From assembly GCA_933228675.1 (NCBI GenBank), contig OW121744.1, positions 19,425,978 through 19,489,977 of the forward strand: a stretch of DNA of 64,000 bases. The letters are read 5' to 3'. The position numbers and the translations under genes were made by a program. The notes beneath the pieces were generated by a model. The model worked only from the letters and a program-made list of their open reading frames with translations, was not told the DNA's origin and made no database searches. This document shows, in pieces, positions 26,986 to 38,606 of this stretch (the stretch's first letter is position 1; each line of letters begins with the position of its first letter). Source of the DNA: Stomorhina lunata (Eukaryota; Arthropoda; Insecta; Diptera; Rhiniidae).

Positions 26986-28640
26986 CAGAAAAATTTTCAA
27001 TATAAAATTTTTTCTATAGAAAAATTTTCAATATAAATTTTTTTCTATAGAAAAATTTTCTATATAAAATTGTTTCTATAGAAAAATTTTCAATATAAAA
27101 TTTTTTCTATAAAAACATTTTTAATATAAAATTTTTTCTATAGAAAAATTTTCAATATAAAATTTTTTCTAAAGAAAAATTTTCAATATAACATTTTTTC
27201 CATAGAAAAATTTTCAATATAAAATTTTTTCTATAGACAAATTATCAATATAAAATGTTTTCTATACAAAAATTTTCAATATAAATTTTTTTTCATACAA
27301 AAATTTTCAATATAAAATTTTTTATATATATTATTAGTCTATATGTTCAGAAAAATTTTCAATATAAAATTTTTTCTATAGAAAAATTTTCTATATAAAA
27401 TTGTTTCAATAGAAAAATTTTCAATATAAAACTGTTTCTATAGAAAAATTTTCAATATAGAATTTTTTCTATAGAAAAATTTTTAATATAAAATTTTTTC
27501 TATAGAAAAATTTTCAATATAAAATTTTTTCGAATGAAAAATTTTCAATATAACATTTTTTCCATAGAAAAATTTTCAATATAAAATTTTTTCTATAGAC
27601 AAATTATCAATATAAAATGTTTTGTATACAAAAATTTTCAATATAAAATTTTTCTATACAAAAATTTTCAATATAAAATTTTTTCTATAGAAAAATTTTC
27701 AATAAAAAATTTTTTCTATAGAAAAATTTTCGATATCAAATTTTTTCTATGGAAATATTTTCTGCTGAAATTTTTTCTATAGAAAAATTTTAAATATAAA
27801 ATTTTCCTATAGAAAAATTTTCAATATAAAATTTTTCCTATAGAAAAATTTTAAATATAAAATTTATTTTGTATAAAAATTTTCAATAAAAAAATATTTT
27901 CCATATAAAAATTTTTTATATAAAATATTTCTATTAAAAAATTTCAATATACAATTTTTTCTATAGAAACATTTTCAAAACAAAATTTTTTCTTTAGAAA
28001 TAAAGTTTTTCTATGGAAAAATTTTTTATATAAAATTGTTTCTATAGACAATTTTTCAATATAAAATAGAAAAATATAGAAATATAGAAAAATTTTATAT
28101 ATACAATTTTCTTCTATACAAAAATTTTCAATTATAAATTTTTTTCTATATAAAAATTTTTATATAAATTATTTTTTCAGTATAAATTTTTTTCTAAAGA
28201 AAACTGTTCATTACAAAATTTTTTCTATAGAACAATTTTGAATATACAATTTTTTCTGTAGAAAAACTTTTAATATAAATTATTTTCTGTAGAAAAATTT
28301 CAATAAGAAAATTTTCATTTTTAAATTTTTTCTCTAGCAAAATCTCAATAAAAAATTATTTCTATAAAAAAATTTTAAATATGAAATTTTTTCTATAAAA
28401 AAATTTTCAATATAATATTTTTTCGATATAAAAACTTTCAATATAAAATTTTTTCAATACGAAATTTTTTCTATTTAAAAATGTTCAATATAAAATTTTC
28501 AATATAAATTTTTTTATAGAAAAATTTTTAATATTAAATTGTTTGTATAGAAAAATTTCAATATAAAATTTTTTCAATAAAAAATTTTTCAATATAAAAT
28601 TTTTTATAGAAAAATTTTCAATATAAAATTTCTTTTAGTC
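26986..28640. repeat. Palindromic A/T satellite, CAATATAA-linker subfamily with 362-bp duplication
   Basis: Units of about 30-31 bp with linker CAATATAA. A phrase TATTAGTCTATATGTTCAG plus the following array occurs at about 26964 and again 362 bp later, so the left part is a tandem duplicate of a higher-order segment. The right part is diverged. Confidence 0.94.
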
Positions 28641-28651
28641 TTAGTCTTTCA

Positions 28652-29530
28652 CTATGTCTTAGTCTATGTCTTAGTCTATGACTTAGTCTATGTCTTAGTC
28701 TATGTCTTAGTCTATGTCTTAGTCTATGTCTTAGTCTATGTCTTAGTCTATGTCTTAGTCTATGTCTTAGTCTATGTCTTAGTCTATGTCTTAGTCTATG
28801 TCTTAGTCTATGTCTTAGTCTATGTCTTAGTCTATGTCTTAGTCTATGTCTTAGTCCATGTCTTAGTCTATGTCTTAGTCTATGTCTTAGTCTATGTCTT
28901 AGTCTATGTCTTAGTCTATGTCTTAGTCTATGTCTTAGTCTATGTCTTAGTCTATGTCTTAGTCTATGTCTTAGTCTATGTCTTAGTCTATGTCTTAGTC
29001 TATGTCTTAGTCTATGTCTTAGTCTATGTCTTAGTCTATGTCTTAGTCTATGTCTTAGTCTATGTCTTAGTCTATGTCTTAGTCTATGTCTTAGTCTATG
29101 TCTTAGTCTATGTCTTAGTCTATGTCTTAGTCTATGTCTTAGTCTATGTCTTAGTCTATATCTTAGTCTATGTTTTAGTCTATATCTTAGTCTATGTCTT
29201 AGTCTATGTCTTAGTCTATGTCTTAGTCTATGTCTTAGTCTATGTCTTAGTCTATGTCTTAGTCTATGTCTTAGTCTATGTCTTAGTCTATGTCTTAGTC
29301 TATGTCTTAGTCTATGTCTTAGTCTATGTCTTAGTCTATGTCTTAGTCTATGTCTTAGTCTATGTCTTAGTCTATGTCTTAGTCTATGTCTTAGTCTATG
29401 TCTTAGTCTATGTCTTAGTCTATGTCTTAGTCTATGTCTTAGTCTATGTCTTAGTCTATGTCTTAGTCTATGTCTTAGTCTATGTCTTAGTCTATGTCTT
29501 AGTCTATGTCTTTGTCTATGTCTTAGTCTC
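28652..29530 (+). repeat. 12-bp satellite (TATGTCTTAGTC)n, about 73 copies
   Basis: Nearly perfect tandem array of TATGTCTTAGTC with only a few single-base variants (near 28856, 29160, 29173, 29514) and a degenerate right edge. One frame (Tyr-Val-Leu-Val repeating) is open throughout but has no start codon, so coding is not suggested. The reverse-complement array is at 33560-33973. Confidence 0.98.
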
Positions 29531-29702
29531 TATTATAGTTTATGCCTTATTCTTTATTTTTGTATTTTTCTTATTTAGTATTTGTCTTAGTTTAATCTTT
29601 GGCTTGGTCTATGTGTTAGTCTTAATCTATATTTGTGAATTGTTTTACCTTTAAGATGTACGATTTGATTGTAAAACAAATAAATTTATAACAAGTTAGA
29701 AA

Positions 29703-30479
29703 GTGCTATAGTCGGTCAAGCCCGACCATACGATACCCTTCACCACTAAGGTCAAAAGTGTTATTTTTTCTGTATAAAGACAAATATTTGCTAAATTTTG
29801 CCATCATACAAATATTTTCTCAAAACTTATATATTTAAGCTGCTTCCGACATTTGAACTTATATGAGAGCTAGGGTCAAATGTGGACCGATTATCTCGAA
29901 ATTAAGTAAGTTGATTACAGTTGTTACAAAAATTATGCATGCAAAAAATAAACTTAAAATTCCCATTATCTTCAGATTTACGAGCGTTTTAGTGATTTTT
30001 GTCTCATTTAAGAAAAGTTTATATGGGAGCTATGGTCAAATGTAGACCGATTTTAACGAAATTTGGTACAGTGATTTTAGTTTACATAAGCAGTATTTGT
30101 TTTAAATTTTATGAAAAAATATTGATATTTGTGGCCAATATATCAATTCCGGAAAGTGGGACCTATGGGAGGTACCATAAATAATGGACCAATTTTGACA
30201 AATTTCAATAACCATGGTCCACTATCAAAAAAATTATCTGTACCAAATTTCATCAAATTATCTTTAGAATTGCGACCTGTAGTTTGATTACAATGTTTAC
30301 ATGGGTGTCCAGCCAGCCAACAAGACGGACGGACGGACGGACATAGCTAAATCGGCTCAGAAAGTGATTCTAAGCCTATTGGCATACTAAAAGGTGGGTC
30401 TAAGACAAATATTTCCATGCGTTACATACGTCAGCACAAACTTATAATACCCTTTCCACCTATGGTGGTGAAGGGTATA
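29703..30479 (-). mobile_element. Interspersed element copy B (about 775 bp, terminal hairpin)
   Basis: The inverted counterpart of 12472-13222. It begins GTGCTATAGTCGGTCAAGCC and ends with a hairpin formed by ATACCCTTTCCACC and GGTGGTGAAGGGTAT. It carries the GACGGACGGACGGACATAGC phrase typical of a repeat family widespread in flies. Open frames at 29863-30184 are incidental. It is non-coding and diverged from copy A but aligns along its full length. Confidence 0.8.
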
Positions 30480-31400
30480 AAAATGCTAATTTTTATTTAT
30501 AAATCTCTTCCAAGAGTGTATCAATGATTAAATTAACTCGATAGAAATTATATAGATACCGCTATTTCTTATTATAATTTATGCTTCTAAAGACCCCCTC
30601 TTTCTTTTTCCTATTTCTTTTAAAATATGAATTTTTGTATATCTAACGCATAACGCATGTGTCTTAAGTCTTTAGTTTTTATCTACTGTTCTTCAGAGTA
30701 GTTTGTAATAAACCACATAAATGACGGATATAAACGAATGTTGCTATAAATTATTTTATACGATGGATTATTTGTTGCATTATAATACATAATACCAGAT
30801 ATTATACAGAAAAATTAAATAGATAGAAATGCATAAGCAAATAAAATGCGTAAGCTTTCTTATATAAAGTGATGCTGTTTGAATCAATTTCTTAGATATT
30901 CAACAAAATAAATTAATTCTTTTGTATTGAATAGCCAGCAATAAATTGTTAAGTTATTTTTATTTCCTTTATTAATGGAAATAATTGTATAACTGTTTTT
31001 TAAAAGCGCTGATAACATGTGGTTGGTTTAAATCATTGGTATCTTCTTTAAGATACTCTTTGACCATAATATTTTAGTTTTTTGTTTATCTAAATCGAAC
31101 AGTTATTTGACCGTATTTCAATGTTTTGTTTCGAATTGATTTTATTGTGATACCACATTTTTTCTGGAATTTATTTGTATAATTGATTTGTTTCAAAAAA
31201 AGTGGAGTAAAAAACTAGTTTTGAATTGAAGAAATTATTGACTCGAGATGGCTTTATAAATAATATCTATTGTTTTGTATCTAAATTTGATTTTATATGA
31301 ACTAGAAGAATGCTTAAGTTTAAGATTAATGCTAATAAGTCTAAAAGAAAGACAATAGAAGATTGAAATGTAAATGAAATAAATTTGTTTTTATTAGTGA
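30480..31400. other. Non-satellite island with dispersed-motif copy 3
   Basis: A/T-rich sequence without protein-like open frames. It contains motif copy 3 at 30656-30676 and two AACAGTTA-type sites near 30989 and 31098. Confidence 0.55.
30656..30676 (+). repeat. Dispersed motif, copy 3
   Basis: ATGTGTCTTAAGTCTTTAGT matches the other copies except for one base in the right half. Confidence 0.55.
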
Positions 31401-31401
31401 A

Positions 31402-31663
31402 GGTAGAAGGCCAATGCACGCGGCAAGCGGCTGCGGGCGGCAATCAGCCGTTTTTTGATTTGTCAAATTTCAAGCGGCTATGGAAAAAAGTAGAACTTTG
31501 TTCTACTTTTCCGCGCGGCAGATTTTTTCAGTGCTGTCAGATTTAATTATATCCTACTCAGATATTTTTTTATATGAACATTTTTGTGAACAAGCGCACA
31601 TTTTATGTACTGGCAATACTACGACCGCCCGCAGCCGCATGCCGCGTGTATTGGCCCTGTACC
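31402..31663. mobile_element. 262-bp MITE-like element with 39-bp terminal inverted repeats
   Basis: The left end (31402-31440, starting GGTAGAAGGCCAATGCACG) and the reverse complement of the right end (31625-31663, starting GGTACAGGGCCAATACACG) agree at about 35 of 39 positions. The arms are strikingly G+C-rich against the surroundings. A near-perfect internal palindrome (AAAAGTAGAAC, TTT, GTTCTACTTTT) lies at about 31486-31510. No transposase is encoded. I could not define a clean target-site duplication. The open frame 31480-31698 is incidental. Confidence 0.8.
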
Positions 31664-32335
31664 TTTATAGAGACAAATTTGGGTCTTGTACTGTTTGACG
31701 TTTTTCTGTTATAAAATATAAGACCAAAAATATTTTTACTTAAAATTTTTGGATTTTTGATATGAATTTTTTAGAAGAAAAATTTCGGTATATTTTTTAT
31801 TGAAATATTTTCATCTGAAATTTCTTTACCTTTTTCTTTTTAGTAAAATTTTTGCTAAAAATTGTTTTCAGAGTATAGTTTTTGATGCAAATATTTTGTT
31901 GACAAATTTTTCAAATATTTTTGAGAAAATTTTTTTAACAGAAATAATTTATCTTCTGTAACAAAATTTTATCAAAAATATTTGAAAAATTTGTCTACAA
32001 AAATTTTACGTCAAAAATTTTACTATGTAAACTATTTTCAATTGATCAACAAGAGAAATTACTTTGAAGTCTAACTATTTAATTTCGATGTATTATGGCC
32101 ATCTAAGTACAAAAACACCCAAAATTTTGCATTCTATGGATACGATCTAAAACTACGGATTTTTACAGAGGTCGTTCCATTTATTTTATTACATCTTGGG
32201 AATGGCTTATCTGAATTCATTAGAAGAAACATCGGCGGATTCACCACAAAACGGTTGTGGAGTTTTTACACAAAAACGAAAATATTTTTTTTTTTGAAAA
32301 TCAAAAAATTAACTCCTTAAAGAAAAATGTTGAAA
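31664..32335. other. Degenerate A/T repeats and a short non-satellite segment
   Basis: 31735-32060 holds very degenerate AAAATTTTT sequence. 32085-32285 is less A/T-biased; in one forward frame it reads as balanced residues (including a stretch near GMAYLNSLEETSADSPQNG), which may be a relic of a coding element. I do not recognise a family. Confidence 0.3.
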
Positions 32336-32570
32336 TTTAAAAAAAAATTTTATAAAAATTTTCCATGAAATTTTTATAAAAATTGTTCATGAAATTTTTA
32401 TAAAAATTTTCCATGAAATTTTTTATAAAAATTTTCCATGAAATTTTTATAAAAATTTTCCATGAAATTTTTATAAAAATTTTCCGTGAAATTTTTATAA
32501 AAATTTTCCATGAAATTTTTATAAAAATTTTCCATGAAATTTTTATAAAAATTTTCCATTTATTTTTTTT
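32336..32570 (+). repeat. 24-bp tandem repeat (CATGAAATTTTTATAAAAATT plus TTC), about nine units
   Basis: Units of exactly 24 bp with an imperfect palindromic core around TTATAA. Because 24 is a multiple of three, the forward frame reads a repeating eight-residue phrase (FHEIFIKI); this is a consequence of the period and not evidence of a protein. Related in style, not in length, to the 31-bp satellite. Confidence 0.9.
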
Positions 32571-33559
32571 TTCAATTTTCTACATAATTTTTTTAATAAA
32601 AAATTTTCAAATAAACATTTTTACAAACTATATTATAAGACATGGATTAAGAAAATTTTTCATATCTATAATTTTCTGCTTTCTTTACTTCTTTATAATT
32701 CCCATCAAACTTAATAAACTTGACATCAATAATTAAAAAAGCTTTTCTTTATTAAAAATTGTGTTAATAGATTAACTGTTATAAATATTATACAAATAAT
32801 GAGTCAACGAATGAACGTGAATAAATAATTATTAAAAAAATCTTTCTCTTAAACTAGAATTGTTGTTAACTTTTAAAACTTTTGGTGTTAATATCTGCTG
32901 GGAGTCAAAACAAAAGAAACATAATAAATTATAATTTAACCATAATAACTAACTGTAAACGGTTTATGATGGGTCTATTAAAGACCGAAAATGAAAGAGT
33001 GTTAAAACAACTCACACTTTCAAAAGACTTTTTTTCCTTACAAATAACTTTAGATCTTCTCTAATTCAATAAAAACTTCAGTCAACATTTTTTTTCTAAG
33101 CTTTTGAGATCTATTTGTTTTTTTTCTTCAGAAAATCTTGTACTGAGATTTATCTTTGAAGTGTTTTAGCGGCTTTTGTTTCAAACAAAAAGAAAATATT
33201 TCTCTTTTTAAATTTTATATATAATTTATTTCTTCAAATAACTATTCATTATATTTTCGATAATCATATCATATTCAAATATATTTTATTTGTCCATTCA
33301 TTTATTTTTTCTAAATCACGCATTCAATAAATTCAGAAAAAGAAACAAATTTCAAGAAATGAAATTTATTACCGTATTTGGCGCTGAAATGTTAAACAAT
33401 GGCAGTTAAATTTGTGTCTACGGCTACGAAAGCTGTAATAGTAGAGTTTAGTGCAGGTTTATGAATGATCTTCTTCGCTGATCAACAGTAAAAAAACATT
33501 CTTTGGCATTAGTTCTTCAAGAGGAAAAAACTATACAAAATTAACCCTTAAAGGAACAA
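32571..33559. other. Non-satellite A/T-rich island, nothing recognised
   Basis: No protein-like open frame. The small frame at 32882-33064 shows no family features. It ends against the inverted 12-bp satellite. Confidence 0.6.
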
Positions 33560-33973
33560 TAAGACATAGACTAAGACATAGACTAAGACATAAACTAAGA
33601 CATAGACTAAGACATAGACTAAGACATAGACTAAGACATAGACTAAGACATAGACTAAGACATAGACTAAGACATAGACTAAGACATAGACTAAGACATA
33701 GACTAAGACATAGACTAAGACATAGACTAAGACATAGACTAAGACATAGACTAAGACATAGACTAAGACATAGACTAAGACATAGACTAAGACATAGACT
33801 AAGACATAGACTAAGACATAGACTAAGACATAGACTAAGACATAGACTAAGACATAGACTAAGACATAGACTAAGACATAGACTAAGACATAGACTAAGA
33901 CATAGACAAAAACATAGACTAAGACATAGACTAAAACATAGTCTAAGGCAAAAACTATGACATAGACTAAGAT
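33560..33973 (-). repeat. 12-bp satellite, inverted array, about 34 copies
   Basis: Tandem GACATAGACTAA, the exact reverse complement of the monomer at 28652-29530, nearly perfect except for the edges (variants near 33592 and 33905-33955). The two arrays are 4 kb apart and could in principle pair as the arms of a large hairpin. Confidence 0.98.
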
Positions 33974-35330
33974 AAGGAAATAAAATTATGTACGAAAGTT
34001 TCCTACAGAAAAAATGTGTTTATAATTTTTTTTCTTTATAATTTTTTTTTTAATTTTTTTTATAAATTTTTTTTATAATTTTTTTCTTAAATTTTTTTTA
34101 TTAAAATGTTTTTAATAAATTTCTTTAAAAAAATTTTCCTTTATAAATTGTTTTAATGTAAAAGCTTCTTTTAAACATGTTTTTGAAAAAATTTCCTTTT
34201 AAAATTTTCAAAAATTAAGTTTGTTACAAATTTTCTTTTGTTAAAACACTTGCTTGTTTAAGGGTTAATTAGTTCCTCGTTTGCGGTAGTTAAATACGTT
34301 TTTGCTTAAGAAAATTCTTCATAGAGTTTAACTAACTGAAAATAATCTCGGGCTTAGTGATTATTGCCATAAATTAAATAACTTTGCATGTTCAGCTACA
34401 TGACGCCTTTTCTGGCAAGCAACAACTAGTAAAACGTCTTCTATCTGCAACATTTTCTTAGACAACATTTGAATATTCAGCTGCCGGCTAAGTTTAGGTA
34501 AATTTATAAATAGAGAAACGGACGGACGGATGGAAAGACAGACAATAAACTTTAACGCAAAAGTTACGCATTTGATTATATTCAAATAAATTCGAGTATA
34601 AAGTGATACAAGCATTTATTGCAAAATGGTTAAGATTTTGGTTTTGTATTTGAATAAATTCTAGCCAGTTTTGAAAATTGCTTGAGAAAAACAGTTATTG
34701 CTGCTGCTGTGTTTTCTTCAATGAATAGCATTTAATTTTAATGGTTTAATGCGATTAACTAGTCGTATTGCTGTTGTTTATATTGAAATGAGTGAAGATT
34801 CGAAAACACCTGTATTGTCTTCCTAATTCAAATAGATTATATTTGGACCAGAGCTATCATATCAGCTGAAAAAAATTTCAATAATTTTTGTGTTTACAGT
34901 TGAAATAACTGCATGAAATTTGTTAGAATTAAAGTTAAAGAATATTTCAAGTATGCCTGGGATAATTAGAGATTTTGTCTATAAAATAAATTGGATTAGA
35001 AGCTTTTAAACTAAAATTATACTATGGTGCAAAAGTGAAAGAATATTGAATTTCCTTGTCTTTTGCCTCACAGTGTAATCTTTGCTTAGGAGCTTTAAAT
35101 AGTTTTGCGTTTTACAATTAATGTCAATAGCTTTATTATTGAAAGATAATTATAAATTATAAACAAAGTATTATGAAGCTTCATAAAGTTATTATTATGT
35201 ACTATAATCAGTCGCAGCCCATACCACCGGGAGCCAAAAGCATTTTGTAATTTTCGTAAATATCACGATTCCTAATGAAACTCGTGAAAAAGAGTGTTAA
35301 AAAATTCAGTTGGGATTTGGATGTTGCCAA
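33974..35330. other. Non-satellite island with low-complexity A/T stretch
   Basis: 34015-34220 is degenerate poly-T/poly-A rich sequence. The remainder has no convincing gene. The minus-strand frame at 34361-34615 contains the translation of a GACGGACGGATGG repeat and is not considered coding. Confidence 0.55.
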
Positions 35331-37740
35331 ATTTTTGATAAAAATATTATTCTTTGGAAAATTTTTTGTAAAAAATTATTTTTTATAGAAAATTTTACGA
35401 TAAACATATTCTGATGTGAAAAGTTCCAATAAAAATATCTGTCTATAAGAAAAATTTTCTTTAGAAAACTTTTCTATACAAAAATTTTTAATAAAAAATT
35501 TTCTTTAGAAATATTTTTAATACAAAAATTTTCTTTAGAAAAATTTTCTATAAAAAAATTTTCACAGAAAAATTGTTGATAGAAAAATTTTGAATAAAAA
35601 AAATTTCGAAAATTTTTCGTACAAATATTTTTGATAAAAAAAATTCAATAGAAAAATGTTAAATAAAAAAATTTCTATAAAAAAATTTTCATAGAAAAAT
35701 TTTTGATAAAAATTATTTTTTATAATTTCAAGTAAAAATATTTGTCTATAGAAAAATTTTCTTTGGATAACTTTTCTATAGAAAAATTCTTATAAAAAAA
35801 AAAATAAAAAAATTTTCTATGAAAATTTCAAGTAAAAATATTTGTCTATAGAAAAATTTTCTTTAGAAAACTTTTCGATAGAAAAATTTTTAATCCAAAA
35901 ATTTTTGATAAAAAAATTTTGTAGAAAAAATTTTTGGTACAAAAACTTTTCTATAAAAATTTTTTAATACACAAATTTTCTTTAGAAAAATACACAAAGA
36001 AAAATAAAACAATTTTCTATACATAGAAACATTTTCTTTAGAAAAATGATTTAATAAAAAAAATTCAATAGAAACATTTTTGCTAAAAAAAATTTCGATA
36101 GAAACATTTTTGATAAAAAATTTTCGATAGAAAAATTTTTGATAAACAAATTAGAGAAAAATTTTCTATAGAAAAATTTTTTAGCAAAAAATTTTCGATA
36201 ATAATATTTTTAAACAAAAATTTTAAATTTACAAAATTTTCGATAGAGAAATTTTTTATAGAAAAAATTTTGGTAGAAAAATTTTTCTGTGAAAATTTCC
36301 AGTAAAAATATTTGTCTGTAGAAAAATTTTGTTTAGAAAACTTTTATATAAAAAGATTTTTAATACAAACATTTTCTTTAGAAAAATTTTTGATAAAAAA
36401 ATTTTCTGTGAAAATTTCAAGTAAAAATATTTGTCTATAGAAAAGTTTTCTTTCGAAAACTTTTTTTATAGAAAAATTTTGAATACAAAAATTTTCTTTA
36501 GAATAATTTTTGATAAAAAATTTTCTAGAACAAAATATCTGATTCAAAAATTTTTGATAAAAAAAAAATCGATAGAAAAATTTTTCTGCGAAAATTTCTA
36601 GTAAAAATATTTATCTATAGAAAAATTTTCTTTAGAAAACTTTTCTATAAAAAAATTTTTAATACACAAATTTTCTTTAGAAAAATTTCAAGTAAAAATA
36701 TTTGTTTATGGAAAAATTTTCTATAGAAAAGTTCTTAAGACAAAAATTTTCTTTAGAAAAATGTTTTATAAAAAAAAAATTCTGTGAAAATTTCAAGAAA
36801 AATATTTGTCTATAGAAAAATTTTCTTTAGAAAACTTTTCTATAGAAAAATGTTTAATGCATATATTAAGAATAAATAAAAAAATTTCTATTGAAAAATT
36901 TTCTTTAGAAAAATGTTTAATAAAAAAACTTCTACAAAAATATTTTTATAGAAAAATGTTTGATAAAAAAATTTTAGATAGAAAAAATTTTCTAGAGAAA
37001 AATTTTCGATAACAATATTTTTTTATGCAAACATTTTCAATTAAAAAAATTTTCTATACAAAAATTTTTGATACGAAGATTTTCTATAGAAAAATTTTTA
37101 TACAAAAATTTTCTTTAAAAAAAATTTCGATAGAAAAATTTTTGTTAAAAAAATTTTTGATAGAAAAATTTTTGATAAAAAAATTTTCGAAAGAAACAAT
37201 TTTGATAAAAAAAAATTAAGATAGAAAAATTTTTGATAAAAAAATTTAAGATAGAAAAATTTTTCATAATCAAATTATAAAAAAATTTTCTCTAAAAATA
37301 ATTTTCTGTAAAAAAATATTCTAGAGAAAAATTTTCGATAACAATAATTTTTTATATAAAATTACTAAATAGAAAAATTTTCGATAACAATATTTTTTTA
37401 TAGAAAAATTTTCAATTAAAATTTTCTGTAGTAAAATTTTTAATACAAAAATTTTCTATAGAAAAATTTTTGATACGAAAATCTTCTATAGAAAAATTTT
37501 TAATACAAAAATGTTCTTTAAACAAATTTTCAATAGAAAAATTTTAAATAAAAAAATTTTCGGTAGAAAAGTTTTAAATAAAAAAAAATCTTTGAGAAAA
37601 CAATTTTCGAAAGGAACATTTTTGATAACAAACTTTCGATAGAAAAATTTTTTGATAAAAACATTTTTAAACGAATAATTTAAAATAAAAAATTTCTGAT
37701 ATAAAAATTTTCGATAGAAAAGTTTGAAAAAAATCGGAGT
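35331..37740. repeat. Palindromic A/T satellite, highly diverged block
   Basis: Irregular units mixing GATAAAAAAATTTTC, TTTAGAAAAATTTTC and CAAGTAAAAATATTTGTC. A longer phrase, AAGTAAAAATATTTGTCTAT, recurs near 35730, 35828, 36420, 36598 and 36690, so the block has higher-order organisation. It ends about 120 bp before the splice acceptor at 37859. Confidence 0.9.
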
Positions 37741-37859
37741 AGAAAATTATTAATTTTTAATACTTCAGAACTAAAAATCGAAATAAATACCAATTTTAGT
37801 TAAGTATATAAATTATCATACATTTTTAAATAGCCTTTTTTCCATTTTTCTCCTTTCAG

Positions 37860-38170
37860 ATGTTTGCCTCAAAAATATTGTCAACATTTCATAAAATTAT
37901 TTTTTAAATCCTCCGATATCTTGACTATTCCATGCTGGGTGTATTGAAAATCATGTTTTTAAGCATAAAAAGACAACAGCAACAACAACTTTTAAATCAT
38001 AATCCCTACATACAACAACCCCCCATAAAATCTCTAAAAGAGTGCATTAAATAACATTTATATAAAAAAAATTGGATTTCTCAAATAAAAATTAACAAAT
38101 CTAATTAAAAAGAAAAACAAATTTATAAAAACATACAAAAAAAAATTTAAAAATTAAAATAACAATTCCC
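37860..38170 (+). other. 5' UTR part of first coding exon, with an upstream ORF at its acceptor
   Basis: A strong acceptor (pyrimidine tract then CTTTCAG) ends at 37859. The following 311 nt are A-rich leader, including a CAACAACAAC tract, before the ATG at 38171. A 15-codon upstream ORF runs 37860-37907, starting on the very first exon bases. Alternatively transcription could begin within this exon. Confidence 0.55.
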
Positions 38171-38606
38171 ATGTCTGTTCTGCGAAACAATGTTGCCAGC
38201 AACATGTTGTTTGCTTTTATTATATGTCTCCTATTCTTTGTCACTCAAGCACAGGATACACTTAAAGCTGAAAAGTTAAAGGGAAATGTTAGTTTGGCTT
38301 CAGAGGCCCGTAGTGCCATGGATCGTATAGATAGCGTGAGTAATTTTCTACCACATCCCGCCAATTTTCTCCTAGACGATATAGTGTCGACAGCTGGTGC
38401 CGCAGGTGTGGCAACATCTGTTAATTTGACCAGACAACATGATGGCGATATTTTTTGGACTAATGGTAATTTTTTAAGATATCATGAGAGAGATATTGGT
38501 ATGATTAAAAAATTTTTTAAAGGTGTTAAATCTTGTAATGCCGATACTTGTGTGGGTCTTTCCAGTGGAACGGCATCATGGCTGGCGAAGGGTGTTAATA
38601 AAATAG
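38171..38606 (+). CDS. Coding exon 1 (residues 1-146 start): signal peptide and first ectodomain part
   Basis: Starts at ATG 38171; an in-frame ATG at codon 12 has a better leader context (CAACATG), but both lie before the hydrophobic segment. It contains N39 and N85 glycosylation sites and the pair C122/C127. The donor AAATAG|GTAAGA leaves phase 1 (G of a Gly codon). Without splicing the frame runs only to a stop at 38639. Confidence 0.88.

Noticed and set aside
28652..29530. The open Tyr-Val-Leu-Val frame through the 12-bp satellite as a repeat protein
   Set aside because: No start codon in frame, no flanking coding sequence, and openness follows automatically from a 12-bp period lacking a stop in that frame.
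31480..31698. 72-residue open frame over the MITE
   Set aside because: Created by the element's inverted repeats; extends beyond the element and has no transposase features.
30989..32950. Cluster of ACNGTTA (Ovo/Svb-type) sites as a hair-gene enhancer
   Set aside because: About four matches in 2 kb is within what I would expect by chance at this base composition; kept only as a suggestion to test islands experimentally.
34361..34615. 84-residue minus-strand open frame
   Set aside because: It contains the translation of a GACGGACGGATGG-type interspersed repeat and shows no domain.
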